This document shows positions 23,757 through 33,281 of a DNA stretch of 39,246 nucleotides, in pieces (within the stretch, counting starts at the first letter, position 1; the number at the start of each line of letters is the position of its first letter). The stretch is from Methanobrevibacter sp. (lineage in GTDB: Archaea > Methanobacteriota > Methanobacteria > Methanobacteriales > Methanobacteriaceae), in the NCBI RefSeq assembly GCF_017431965.1, contig NZ_JAFRKB010000004.1, positions 1 to 39,246 on the forward strand, given 5' to 3'. The position numbers and the translations under genes were made by a program. The notes beneath the pieces are model-generated. The model worked only from the letters and a program-made list of their open reading frames with translations, did no database searches and was not told the DNA's origin.

Positions 23757-26635
23757 GAAACTCTCATTTTCAATTCCTTAACCATTTCACCATTTTTATT
23801 TATTTTATAGGCCATTTTAAAGTATTCAATAGCCTTTGAAAACATTCCTGATTGATAGTAAATTAAGCCCATCAAAGCCAGCGCTTCTGAATTCTTACTG
23901 TCAAAACCAATTAGCCTTTCCAAAATCTCAAAAGAAGTCTCCAAATCCCCCTGCTCATATAAATCATAAGCTTCCTCATACAACACTTCTTCATCATCTA
24001 AAGTGTTAATTTCAACATCATTTTCTAGATTATCCGATTTTTTACCCTTCAGCAAAACTTCAAGATCATTGGCTCTTTCATTTGCCTTATCAATGATTAA
24101 TGCACGTTTTAAAAACATTTTTGAAATGTCAATTTGATCCTGATTATATAATATTTGAGCCATTAATGCCAATGCATCAACATGGTTTTTATCCTTAGCC
24201 AGAATATTATTCAGAATGTCCTTTGACTGTGAGTAATCCCCCTTATTATACAGCTCAAGTGCATCGCTAAATTGAATGTCGGTTTCATCAACCAATTTTT
24301 TAGGAACAATCTCTTCATTAATCTCTTCCTTTTCTACAGTTTCATTGGAAATTAGCTTACATATATACTTCAAAATGTATTTAGTGGCATTTTTGTGAAG
24401 GGGCTTATTATCGTTTCCGCATTTCGGCGAGTATATGCATGCAGGACAACCGCTTTGGCAGTCACAATTATCCAATAAGTCTATTGTAGACTTTAATAAA
24501 TCGATAAATACATCCACCGCCTTTTCACATATCCCAATTCCACCTTCATAACCATCATAAATAAAAATTGTTGCCTCCTGAGTATCAGGGTGGTAATTTG
24601 TTGAAAGGCCACCTATATCAAACCTGTCACACATCGTATGAAGTGGGAATAACCCAATTAAAGCATGTTCCGCACCGTGAAGGCCTCCTGCAAAAACCTC
24701 TTCCTCATTTGGAAACATGTCTTCCAACGTGTCTTTGACATTTTTTGGAATAGTAAACCACAATCCTTTGGTATTGAATTTTAAAGGAGGCAAATCCAAT
24801 GGATAAGTACCTATTGCTTTTGAAAATTGCATTTTTTTGTATTTGAAGTAATTTTCGCTTACAGTCAGCTCGCCAAAGTGAATTGTAAGCTTCCCATATT
24901 TGGTTTTGGATAATTTCTTTTTAATGGCAATGTCGGTCTGGTTTAAAACCATCGTGTGATAGTCAACATCCTTTTGGGTTACATTGACAAATCCCCTTGA
25001 CAAGCTTACACTATCAACAACATAAGTATCTCCCTTATTAATCAAGATTGCCCCTTCATGGGCCTCCCTGTAAACTTGGGCACGTTCCATGGTCTCCAAA
25101 AGCCGACCGTTGTTCATTACTTTAAACTCTTGGCCTGAAATTTGATCTAGAGAATGGTCAAGTGCAGGATTGTCATCATAAGGATACATATAATCCCCCC
25201 GGGAGTTAATGTGCAAATCCTTATTAGAAACCAGCTCATCAAGCAAATCATCATCAATATTGAAGTATTTTTCAACTTCCCCATACTTTAATGGCAATTC
25301 CTTAGCGGCGCATAAAAGATGGGCCTCCTGCAAGATCGGATTAGTCAAATCAATGATTGCATTCTCATGAGGTTTGTCAAAGAAGAATTTCGGATTATTC
25401 ATAAAGTACTGGTCAAGCTGGTTTTCAAAGGCTATCAAAATGGCCAGAGACTTTTGATTGCTCCTGCCTGCACGCCCAGCCTGCTGCCAAGTAGAAATCA
25501 TGGTTCCGGGATAACCTGAGATTATAACCGCATCAAGGGAACCTATATCAATACCCAATTCCAAAGCGTTAGTGCATGTGACTCCCAAATATTTTCCGGT
25601 CTTCAAACCTTCCTCTATTTCACGCCTCTCTTCGGGTTTATAACCTGCCCTATAAGCAGCAATCCTATGGGCCAGCTTTCCTTTAGTTTGTGTCATGTCC
25701 TTTTTAGCCCACATTGCAATGAGTTCTGTGGTTTTTCTTGAAACCGTAAAGCATAATGTTTGAATCCCTTTAAACATCATATACATGAAGATGTTTTCAG
25801 TTTCCATGTGGACGGAAGGTGCATTTTGAATATTTACTTTATTTCTTCTGTAATTCTTAAAAGGATTATACAATACAAAATCCTTCTCGCCGCTAGGAGA
25901 AGTATCATCATCAACAAGTTTAAATTCTTCCCCAGTTAACCTGTTGGCCAACTCCAGGGGATTTGCAAGAGTAGCTGATGACAATATGAACTGAGGATAA
26001 GAACCATAAAAATTAGCTATTCTTTTTAATCTTTTAATCAGGAATGCGACATTGGAACCGAATACACCCTTATAATAATGAGATTCGTCAATGACAATAT
26101 ATTTCAAATTGCGATAGAACCTTGACCATTGATGGTGCCATGACAAAATCAGATGCAATTGATAAGGATTGGTTAAGACAATCCGTGATTTTTCGCGAAT
26201 GCCCTTTTTATCCTCTCTTGGAGTGTCTCCATCATAAGTTCTGGGATTGATTTTAATGTCCAATTCCTCTTCAAGATTTTCCAGCACGTGAAGCTGGTCA
26301 TTTGAAAGGGCCTTTGCGGGATATATGTAAAGTGCCGTTGCATCACTATCCTCTATCATTGTCTCCATTATAGGTAAATTAAATGCTAAAGTCTTTCCAG
26401 AAGCCGTTGGGGTTGTGATGATAACGTGTTCACCATCTTTAATTGCCTCATATGTGTCGGCTTGATGATTATATAATTTTATACCTTTCCCATCAAGATA
26501 TTCGACAATCTTGTCATTTAGATTATTAACTTTTTTAAAACTGGCCTTCTTTGCTGGAATAGTCTCCACATGGGCAATATTATCCCTATAGCGAACATCG
26601 TTTTTAAACATATCAATATTGTTAGAATCAGACAT
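23753..26635 (-). CDS. YprA/Hrq1-like DEAD/DEAH helicase with DUF1998 zinc domain and C-terminal TPR repeats
   Basis: The protein has an SF2 helicase core: Walker A TPTASGKT at 75-82, DESH at 183-186, SSATLANP and QAGRAGR. A DUF1998-type domain follows with the cysteine cluster CDCQSGCPACIYSPKC near 745-765. This is the MrfA/YprA/Hrq1 architecture, 3'-5' helicases tied to repair of crosslinks and mitomycin-type damage in bacteria and yeast. The last 160 residues (about 800-960) are four TPR-like helical repeats (ALELYNKGDYSQSKDIL, AYDLYEQGDLETSFEIL), which are not part of standard YprA and suggest a partner-binding tail. An AT-box lies 25-37 bases upstream and the ribosome site is weak. Confidence 0.88.
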   Translation of the reverse strand: MSDSNNIDMFKNDVRYRDNIAHVETIPAKKASFKKVNNLNDKIVEYLDGKGIKLYNHQADTYEAIKDGEHVIITTPTASGKTLAFNLPIMETMIEDSDATALYIYPAKALSNDQLHVLENLEEELDIKINPRTYDGDTPREDKKGIREKSRIVLTNPYQLHLILSWHHQWSRFYRNLKYIVIDESHYYKGVFGSNVAFLIKRLKRIANFYGSYPQFILSSATLANPLELANRLTGEEFKLVDDDTSPSGEKDFVLYNPFKNYRRNKVNIQNAPSVHMETENIFMYMMFKGIQTLCFTVSRKTTELIAMWAKKDMTQTKGKLAHRIAAYRAGYKPEERREIEEGLKTGKYLGVTCTNALELGIDIGSLDAVIISGYPGTMISTWQQAGRAGRSNQKSLAILIAFENQLDQYFMNNPKFFFDKPHENAIIDLTNPILQEAHLLCAAKELPLKYGEVEKYFNIDDDLLDELVSNKDLHINSRGDYMYPYDDNPALDHSLDQISGQEFKVMNNGRLLETMERAQVYREAHEGAILINKGDTYVVDSVSLSRGFVNVTQKDVDYHTMVLNQTDIAIKKKLSKTKYGKLTIHFGELTVSENYFKYKKMQFSKAIGTYPLDLPPLKFNTKGLWFTIPKNVKDTLEDMFPNEEEVFAGGLHGAEHALIGLFPLHTMCDRFDIGGLSTNYHPDTQEATIFIYDGYEGGIGICEKAVDVFIDLLKSTIDLLDNCDCQSGCPACIYSPKCGNDNKPLHKNATKYILKYICKLISNETVEKEEINEEIVPKKLVDETDIQFSDALELYNKGDYSQSKDILNNILAKDKNHVDALALMAQILYNQDQIDISKMFLKRALIIDKANERANDLEVLLKGKKSDNLENDVEINTLDDEEVLYEEAYDLYEQGDLETSFEILERLIGFDSKNSEALALMGLIYYQSGMFSKAIEYFKMAYKINKNGEMVKELKMRVS

Positions 26636-26701
26636 AATCTCAGCAAGTAAAATTTAATAAATATATTTTAAATCCAAATAATATTTAAAATTATCCGTTT
26701 T

Positions 26702-26771
26702 CTAAAAAAAGAAGTTAGGATAAAAATCCTAACTATTCATGCATATTATGGAAGTGAAAACCTTCCATAAT
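26702..26771 (-). ncRNA. Possible small RNA end: two hairpins and a T-run
   Basis: Read on the minus strand, a 10-bp stem (26745-26754 with 26762-26771, 7-base loop) is followed by a 9-bp stem (26713-26721 with 26726-26734, loop AAAA) and then TCTTTTTTT. This resembles the 3' end of a short transcript with an intrinsic terminator, yet no gene on the minus strand lies upstream of it. The 295-base gap 26636-26930 otherwise holds only the helicase promoters. A candidate AT-box on the minus strand lies near 26833-26845. Confidence 0.35.
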
Positions 26772-26930
26772 CATAATCTTAAATACATCTAATAAAAATA
26801 TATCGTAAAGTAAAAATTAGTTTTACACAAATATATTTTATATTCAGGCAATAGTTTTCAAATGCTCTCTCAATTATTATATTAATAACATAATCACATA
26901 AATTAATTAATATAGATTCAGAGGGAAAAA

Positions 26931-29399
26931 ATGATTTCATATGAAGAATTTGAAGATATAATTGTAAATACGCTTAAAAGAAATATTTCTTCAAATAAAG
27001 ACCAGAAAAAGGCTATTTTATCTAATCCTAACAAATCACTTTTCATAGTTGCCGGTCCGGGTTCCGGGAAAACCACTGTAATGGTATTGAAGATATTGAA
27101 ATATATATTCGTGGATGATATCAGCCCTTCTGAGATTTTAGCCACCACATTTACTCGAAAAGCAGCAGATGAGCTATATTCAAGAATTTTAGGCTGGGGA
27201 GACCAGATTAAAAATCATCTTATTGATAATATGGGAGACAGTTTTGAAGATGCCCATAAAATCGTTGAAATTGAAAGAATAGACTTTAACTTAATAAACA
27301 TAGGAACTACAGACAGCATTGCTGAAGAATTGCTTAGGGAAAACAAAAAGCCTGGAGAAAATCAGGCCATAGTCATTGAAGAATTTGTTGCAAATACGGC
27401 AATGATTAAGATTCTCATCAAAGACAATAAATACCTCGATAAAAATCTTAAAGAATATCTGATGGAATTGAGCGGAAGGGAAAAGCTTGAGGAACCGTCA
27501 AAAATGAGCGAAATCCTGATGGAAGTGAAAAACAGGATTTACTATGACCAGATTGACTTTGAAGAGCTATACGAAAAAACTCAAGAAAACAGTGGACCCA
27601 GATTAGCGCTTGACTGCATTAGGGAATATGAAAATACTCTAAAAAGCAGAAATATTATCGATTTTGCAATGCTTGAGAAAACATTTCTCGAAAAACTAAA
27701 GAACAATGACCTGGATTTATTTTTAGACGAAATAAAAATAGTCTTAATCGACGAGTATCAGGATACAAACCTGATTCAGGAAGACATCTACTTCACAATA
27801 GCAAAATCAGCACTCCAAAACGACGGCAACATTACCGTTGTAGGCGATGATGACCAATCCCTTTATAGATTCAGGGGAGCTACAGTAGATTTATTTACAA
27901 ATTATGAAAATCGTGTAAGACAAAGGCTTGGAATTGATGTGGAAGAAATCAATTTGAGAACAAACTACAGGTCAACTGAAAATATTATCGATCATTGCAA
28001 TCAATTTGCCGAGCTTGATAGCGAATATCAATATGCAAGAGTTGAAAATAAGCCTAAAATCATAGCTCCAGACTTTGATAAGGATAAAATGCCAATTTTA
28101 GGAATGTTTAGGAACAATCCTGAAATATTGTCAAGAGACCTGTCAAAATTGATAGATGATTTAGTAAACAAAGGCGAAAGTGAACTGAAAGTTTTGCAGA
28201 TTTTAAATGAGGATTACTATAAAAAAGTAAATGGCGCTATAAATATTGCCAATTTACAGCAAATCAAACAGGAATCCATTAAGGCAGGCAGAAAACAAGA
28301 GAGGATAAAAATTAAATTGGACAGTAATTATGGATCTGCCTCAGATATAGCTATTTTATCATATTCACCAAAAGAAATGCAATATGGTAATCGTTCATTT
28401 CTCCATCACCTAAGAAAAAATCTTAAAAGACTCAGAAAACCGATTGAAATGTATAATCCGAGAGGGGTTGACCTTCCGGACATTGATGTTGTTGGAGTCT
28501 TCTGCGGTTTAATGTTGGAATGTATTGACCCTGAAGGAAGCATTCAAAAATCGGATAAGACCATTCCCAATTTGGCTAAAAGAAACATGACCCGCTGGAG
28601 ATTTAAAGCGAAAGATTTTATTAAGTTAAACCCGGAACCTCATGAACCCGTTTCCTTAAATGATTTTGTAACACGTTGGCAGCTTAGAAGACCATATCCT
28701 GAAGTTGTAAATGGTATCGAGCAAAGCTGGCCCCAAACTGCAAGTCTAATGGAACTTGCCTATAAATTAACAACATGGATTGAAGAGCTGCAGGAAGACG
28801 TGGAAGGAATCGTATACCTGGAAGCCATTACCAAATCCATTACACAAACCGGATTTTTCAATGATTACCATTCCACTATCTCATTTAAAAATCCGAATCA
28901 GGAAAGGGAATCCGTTTTAGAGGCAATATGGAACATCTTTATACCTCTGTCAACAGGAGGCGTAAGTATTGATGAATCCCTTTTGGAGACACTGCCGGAC
29001 AATAGGATAAACGTTTTATCAATACATCAGTCAAAAGGCCTGGAATTTCCTCTCGTTGTTGTTGATGTGGGTTCCAAATTCAAAACAAACGATAGAAGAA
29101 CTCAACGTTTAAGATTTCCAAAATTGCTGCCTGATAAACTTACCATTGAAGATACCATTAGACAGCACAGTACACTTGGTCAAAGCGTTAGAAGTGAAAA
29201 AGACCGTTCGTTTGATGATTTAGTGAGACTTTATTTTGTTGCATTTTCCAGAGCCGAAAGTGTTTTACTGTTAATTGGATTGAATCCAGCCATTGAGGGT
29301 TATATCAATAAAAACAAACACTTTGATATTCCGAATGTTGCCGTTGGGTGGAGCAGGGATGAAAAATATGTTGGATTTAGGGAGATATACTTAATTTAG
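26931..29399 (+). CDS. UvrD/Rep-like superfamily 1 helicase (AddA/RecB-type partner)
   Basis: All SF1 motifs are in place in 822 residues: GPGSGKTT at 42-49, TTFTRKAADEL, VLIDEYQDTN, VVGDDDQSLYRFRGA, NLRTNYRSTENI, VLSIHQSKGLEFPLVVVD and YFVAFSRAESVLLL. There is no fused nuclease domain. The next gene, 10 bases downstream, encodes a Fe-S PD-(D/E)XK nuclease, so the pair resembles a split AddAB or RecB helicase-nuclease. A GAGGG ribosome site precedes the ATG. Whether the pair resects breaks or acts against foreign DNA cannot be told from sequence. Confidence 0.9.
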   Translation: MISYEEFEDIIVNTLKRNISSNKDQKKAILSNPNKSLFIVAGPGSGKTTVMVLKILKYIFVDDISPSEILATTFTRKAADELYSRILGWGDQIKNHLIDNMGDSFEDAHKIVEIERIDFNLINIGTTDSIAEELLRENKKPGENQAIVIEEFVANTAMIKILIKDNKYLDKNLKEYLMELSGREKLEEPSKMSEILMEVKNRIYYDQIDFEELYEKTQENSGPRLALDCIREYENTLKSRNIIDFAMLEKTFLEKLKNNDLDLFLDEIKIVLIDEYQDTNLIQEDIYFTIAKSALQNDGNITVVGDDDQSLYRFRGATVDLFTNYENRVRQRLGIDVEEINLRTNYRSTENIIDHCNQFAELDSEYQYARVENKPKIIAPDFDKDKMPILGMFRNNPEILSRDLSKLIDDLVNKGESELKVLQILNEDYYKKVNGAINIANLQQIKQESIKAGRKQERIKIKLDSNYGSASDIAILSYSPKEMQYGNRSFLHHLRKNLKRLRKPIEMYNPRGVDLPDIDVVGVFCGLMLECIDPEGSIQKSDKTIPNLAKRNMTRWRFKAKDFIKLNPEPHEPVSLNDFVTRWQLRRPYPEVVNGIEQSWPQTASLMELAYKLTTWIEELQEDVEGIVYLEAITKSITQTGFFNDYHSTISFKNPNQERESVLEAIWNIFIPLSTGGVSIDESLLETLPDNRINVLSIHQSKGLEFPLVVVDVGSKFKTNDRRTQRLRFPKLLPDKLTIEDTIRQHSTLGQSVRSEKDRSFDDLVRLYFVAFSRAESVLLLIGLNPAIEGYINKNKHFDIPNVAVGWSRDEKYVGFREIYLI

Positions 29400-29409
29400 G
29401 AGATTAACC

Positions 29410-30648
29410 ATGAAATTGCCTTCAAGATCAAAAGCCTATATGATTCCGGAATACAGTTTAACCGGAGACCTATTGTCATTTTTAACATGCAATCTTCAAT
29501 ACAGATATCAGAATAAAGGTACGCTTCCACCTTCCAAACCTGTGCAAAGATGGTTCGGGGAGTTTATTCATGGAGTTATGGAAGAAGCATTTATTCAATG
29601 GAAACACAACAAAACGGAATTTCCATGGGACTGGAAAGAGGATATCCGACCTATTGAAGATTTAATTGATTTAAGACTACAAACAAGAGGGTTATATCCT
29701 CATGATGAAGACCTGTTTTTCAGCATATTGAATCAACCCGACAATGATTTAACAATTGATGATTTAAACGAGCACGACCATAAAAAATTAGCCAGCGCAA
29801 GAGCGGAAAAGGCCATCAACATTTGGGGAAAACATCTGTTTCCATTAATTGACTCATCAGAGTTAATGATTAAAGGAATAAGAAACATGCCCCAATATGA
29901 TGAAAATAGAAGCAGGTCCAATTATTATGGAATCAACGGTGTTGTTGATGTATTAACCTCTATGAAAATCAATAAAACTTTAGAGCAAAGCAATTTGGAT
30001 AACTACAACAACAAAATTATTGAAATTCTTAAAAAGGATCCTCAATTTCAGGAAAAAATCAAAAATACTGATGAAGAGGATTATGAGATCATTATTGATT
30101 ATAAAGGAATGAAAAGGCCTCCAATTGAAGTGAATGACCCAAAATCCGAAAATAAATGGGAAAGCCATAAACAGCAAATCTTAACATATTCCTGGCTCAG
30201 GTCAAAGCAGGAAGATTCAAAAACTATCTTTGCAGGAATAATTTTCTATTTGAATGAACTTGTTCCCTCAAAAGAGGATTTAATGCTGATTAAGGATGAA
30301 ATGAAAAATGGCTTAATCGATGAAGAAACCCTAGAAAAATACGAAAATGACTTCAATTTAATTGATAAATGGCAAGAAGACGATAAAGCGCCTGAATTAA
30401 GCGATGATTTTAAATTAGGCAGATCCATTAGAATAATCAACATTGATGAAGATGAAATTGAAAAATCACTTGAAAAATTTGATGAAGTTGTTTACAATAT
30501 AGAAGAATCTTTAATTAAGGAAATAAAAGGGTGCAAAATTCAAGATGCCTGGAAAGCGGAAGCCGATGAGAGAACATGCACTGCATGTGATTTTAAAACA
30601 TTTTGCAAAAAAAATAAAAACAAACCGAAAGAATTTAAAATTCCATAA
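29410..30648 (+). CDS. PD-(D/E)XK nuclease with Cas4/AddB-type 4Fe-4S cluster
   Basis: The fold residues of this RecB/Cas4-like nuclease can be read: His54, the GVVD Asp180, IIDYKGM with Asp230 and Lys232, and QxxxY at 256-260. The cluster cysteines are C27 at the N-terminus and C390, C393 and C399 at the C-terminus, the spacing that staples AddB and Cas4 nuclease domains. At 412 residues it is larger than Cas4 (about 200) and lacks helicase motifs. There are no cas genes nearby, so it is unlikely to be a CRISPR adaptation protein. It follows the SF1 helicase gene by 10 bases with GGAG before the ATG, which strongly implies a complex. Confidence 0.85.
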   Translation: MKLPSRSKAYMIPEYSLTGDLLSFLTCNLQYRYQNKGTLPPSKPVQRWFGEFIHGVMEEAFIQWKHNKTEFPWDWKEDIRPIEDLIDLRLQTRGLYPHDEDLFFSILNQPDNDLTIDDLNEHDHKKLASARAEKAINIWGKHLFPLIDSSELMIKGIRNMPQYDENRSRSNYYGINGVVDVLTSMKINKTLEQSNLDNYNNKIIEILKKDPQFQEKIKNTDEEDYEIIIDYKGMKRPPIEVNDPKSENKWESHKQQILTYSWLRSKQEDSKTIFAGIIFYLNELVPSKEDLMLIKDEMKNGLIDEETLEKYENDFNLIDKWQEDDKAPELSDDFKLGRSIRIINIDEDEIEKSLEKFDEVVYNIEESLIKEIKGCKIQDAWKAEADERTCTACDFKTFCKKNKNKPKEFKIP

Positions 30649-30676
30649 AACAATATACTAATCAAAGGTGTTATCT

Positions 30677-31351
30677 ATGACAAATTTGGAAAAAAATCAA
30701 AAATATTGTGAGGTTATTGAAAGTAAAATTAAATTAGATGCAAAGCCTGTTGCAATGAAATTGATTAAAACAGAAGATGACCTTTTAGAAGGTTATGAGT
30801 TAATTGATGAAAAAATCAGACATTGCGAAATGGTCAGGAAAGCATCATTAGGTGCTAAATTTTACTCAACAATTGAAGAACAGATGTGCTTAGGTGGAGC
30901 AGGAGCTATCGGACTTAGGGATATGCCTCCAAAATTAGCAAATGGAGAAAAATACTTCTCTTTAGGAAGATTCCAAGATTTGGAAACTGCTAAAAAACTC
31001 ACTGATAAACTTTCAATCATTGAAGAAAGATCATGGGGAATTATCTATGCGCCATTAGATGAGGCTGATTTTGAAGCTGATGTCATCCAAGTAATAACCG
31101 AACCTGTTGGTGGAATGATTCTTGCACAGAGTATTGTTTACAAAACCGGTGAAAAGATTAACCCTTCATTTGCAGGAATTCAATCATTGTGCGGAGATGC
31201 ATTTGCAAACCCATATCTTGCAGATGGAATTAACTTTACATTAGGTTGTGACGGTTCCAGAAAGGCAGCAGACATAAAAGATAATGAAATGACTGTTGGA
31301 ATCAGTGCAGCTAAAATCGAAGAAGTTATTTCAGGTTTGGAATCAATCTAG
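30677..31351 (+). CDS. DUF169 family protein
   Basis: The protein of about 224 residues fits DUF169 (PF02596), found mainly in methanogens and other anaerobes. Conserved Cys stand in KIRHCEMVRKA, EEQMCLGGAGAIGL, QSLCGDAFANPY and LGCDGSRKAA, which suggests a bound metal or cofactor. The role is unknown. I choose ATG 30677 with AAAGGTG upstream; the GTG at 30668 is part of that ribosome site. The end overlaps the convergent MobA-like gene by 9 bases. Confidence 0.82.
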   Translation: MTNLEKNQKYCEVIESKIKLDAKPVAMKLIKTEDDLLEGYELIDEKIRHCEMVRKASLGAKFYSTIEEQMCLGGAGAIGLRDMPPKLANGEKYFSLGRFQDLETAKKLTDKLSIIEERSWGIIYAPLDEADFEADVIQVITEPVGGMILAQSIVYKTGEKINPSFAGIQSLCGDAFANPYLADGINFTLGCDGSRKAADIKDNEMTVGISAAKIEEVISGLESI

Positions 31352-31996
31352 GAGATTTAGATAATCTTCATAATGATTGATATTCAATAATTCCTTTTTA
31401 TTTTTTTCTTTTATTCCATAAAATACATAGCCGTCATCAAATATTTTTCTCAAAATTGGATTTAAGTTGTCATCCTCATTTTCTAAATATTTCATCAAAT
31501 TCTTTCTATGGGCTACAAAAGGCATGCCTAATCCTTCTGCAGTATCCAACAATCCATATTTTCTTCTTCTCAGGATAGATATTGTTTTTTCAGGATTGTC
31601 AGAGTTCTGACTCACTTCAATCATTTTATTAAAAGTCTCAGTTGTTACTGTAGGTTGGTCTCCGGTTATGCATAATGCATAATCACAACCTGAATTTGAC
31701 AGACCATTAAAAAGAGATGTTGATAAACCTACATCAACAGGATTGTTTTCAATGAATTTGACAGAACTATCGTAATTATCGCATATAGCCTCTTTTATTT
31801 CACTAGCATAATGGCCAAGTACAACAATGCATTCATCAATGTTTGCAGATAATGCATTATCAATTGTTGTCTCCAAAACTGTCTTATCTCCAAAAGGTAA
31901 AATAAGCTTATTTTTCAAATCCATGTTTCGAGAAATCTGGTCTTTTCTCATTCTAGAATTTTTTCCGGCCGCAGTAATAATAGTTGAAATTGACAT
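31343..31996 (-). CDS. MobA-like NTP transferase family protein
   Basis: The start TIITAAGKNSRM with LILPFGDKTVLE is the nucleotide-binding region of the NTP_transf_3 group (MobA/MocA/CofC-like), and ITGDQP holds the metal-binding Asp. MobA and MocA attach GMP or CMP to molybdopterin; other members activate sugars or cofactors. The insertion KDQISRNMDLKNK in the signature loop is longer than in typical MobA. The 217-residue length fits a stand-alone transferase. Without molybdopterin genes nearby, the substrate cannot be assigned. The gene ends inside DUF169. Confidence 0.75.
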   Translation of the reverse strand: MSISTIITAAGKNSRMRKDQISRNMDLKNKLILPFGDKTVLETTIDNALSANIDECIVVLGHYASEIKEAICDNYDSSVKFIENNPVDVGLSTSLFNGLSNSGCDYALCITGDQPTVTTETFNKMIEVSQNSDNPEKTISILRRRKYGLLDTAEGLGMPFVAHRKNLMKYLENEDDNLNPILRKIFDDGYVFYGIKEKNKKELLNINHYEDYLNLLD

Positions 31997-32020
31997 AAAT
32001 AAAAAAAGAGAAGATATATT

Positions 32021-33211
32021 TTAGTTATTTGGAATATATCTTACAATTTGACAATAGATACCCATTCCAGTACCTGAACCTTCTGTCCACATATTAATCT
32101 TAACTGGATAATCATGAGTGTTAGATACTGTAATGCCACTTGCAGGGTTGTAACCATACAATACAGCGTTTTCATCACCAGTCATACCAACAGGCATACC
32201 AAATCCTTCAGCAAGAACGGCATCCCTCAATGCTCTAGCAGATGGACATACCCCATGTGCAGCACTTCCTCCAGGAGCTGAAGCATCACTGGCTGATTCA
32301 AAGTATACGTAGTCTTTACCGCTGCTGGTGGAATTTGGAGGTATAACGGTTCCGTTCCATGCTTCGACAAATTGCCTTGCATTAATCTCCCTAGTCCCAT
32401 CACCATATTCCGGGTGTGAACCTAAACTGGTTCCATAAACTTCACCAGCTTCTTCGGTGTAATTACCAGAATACAATAGAATAGGTGAGCCGGTAGGATA
32501 TTCGGCAGCATAATCTACAACCTCTTGTCCAAAGATTCTAGGAACCTCAGAAGCACTTATATCATTCCTTCCATCAGAAAACCAAGCCATACCTTTTTCT
32601 AAAGTGAAATTAGATCCTTCAACAGCATCATAATTATACCAGCTTACAATGGTATCATTGTTATAATAATCACTAGTAAAATTCAAATGTTTAATTTCAT
32701 CAACAGGGACTGATTTTAAAACTTTACCATCTTCAACAATGTCAACACCCTCAGATGTTTTTGTTAAAACTTTAGATGGTACACTATAACCCCATACATA
32801 GTTATCAGGTCCTTTAACAGCTAGTTTATCCCCCTCATAAGTCACATAACCTGGTCCATCAATATCCTTAGCATTACCATAGGAATCTATTCCTTCAGTT
32901 GAAACAGAACTAAAATCAAACGGTACAACACCCGTCGATAATGTCAGTACAATCCCCTTAAGATCCAAGGCCAAGATTTGATGACCAATACATCCAATAT
33001 TTGATAAAAACGGCAGTTCAATAGGATTGTTTGCACCTAAAATTGAATCTCCTTCAAACAATGACTCTCCAACGGTAATATTATATGTATCAGCGACATA
33101 TTTACCCGTATACTGAGCACTGCTTACAAATGAGAAAGCCAATAAAAGGATACATATGAAAAACAATGCTAAAAATATTGTAATTGATCTGCTTCTCCAA
33201 CTTTGACTCAT
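32021..33211 (-). CDS. Secreted or membrane-anchored protein, distantly VanW-like C-terminus
   Basis: An N-terminal hydrophobic segment (about 10-31) serves as signal or anchor. The rest, about 360 residues, is extracellular, with Asn-glycosylation sequons. The C-terminal 75 residues (GVCPSARALRDAVLAEGF with Cys322, then ITVSNTHDYPVKINMW) resemble by eye the GVCQVS...NNSDYPI pattern of VanW-type domains in bacterial envelope proteins; this match is weak. The upstream neighbour is a Mur ligase, 70 bases away, and the region fits cell-wall function. GGTG lies 7 bases before the ATG, and TGCTTATATA (33261-33270) is its likely TATA box. Confidence 0.7.
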   Translation of the reverse strand: MSQSWRSRSITIFLALFFICILLLAFSFVSSAQYTGKYVADTYNITVGESLFEGDSILGANNPIELPFLSNIGCIGHQILALDLKGIVLTLSTGVVPFDFSSVSTEGIDSYGNAKDIDGPGYVTYEGDKLAVKGPDNYVWGYSVPSKVLTKTSEGVDIVEDGKVLKSVPVDEIKHLNFTSDYYNNDTIVSWYNYDAVEGSNFTLEKGMAWFSDGRNDISASEVPRIFGQEVVDYAAEYPTGSPILLYSGNYTEEAGEVYGTSLGSHPEYGDGTREINARQFVEAWNGTVIPPNSTSSGKDYVYFESASDASAPGGSAAHGVCPSARALRDAVLAEGFGMPVGMTGDENAVLYGYNPASGITVSNTHDYPVKINMWTEGSGTGMGIYCQIVRYIPNN

Positions 33212-33260
33212 CTTTTACACCATGATATTATATAACAATAAATCTTTATCTTTAACTTAC

Positions 33261-33270
33261 TATATAAGCA
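33261..33270 (-). promoter_or_regulatory. TATA box of the secreted VanW-like gene
   Basis: The minus strand reads TGCTTATATAG about 50 bases before the ATG at 33211, giving a leader of about 25 bases. A promoter here would allow transcription apart from the Mur ligase gene. Confidence 0.5.
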
Positions 33271-33281
33271 TTACTTTTTAG

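Noticed and set aside
26713..26734. TTAGGAT...ATCCTAA as another DtxR operator
   Set aside because: The spacer and outer bases differ from the 9258 site, and the T-run beside it makes a transcription terminator more likely.
29410..30648. Cas4 of a CRISPR system
   Set aside because: The protein is twice the length of Cas4, is coupled to an SF1 helicase, and there are no cas1, cas2 or repeat arrays in the window.
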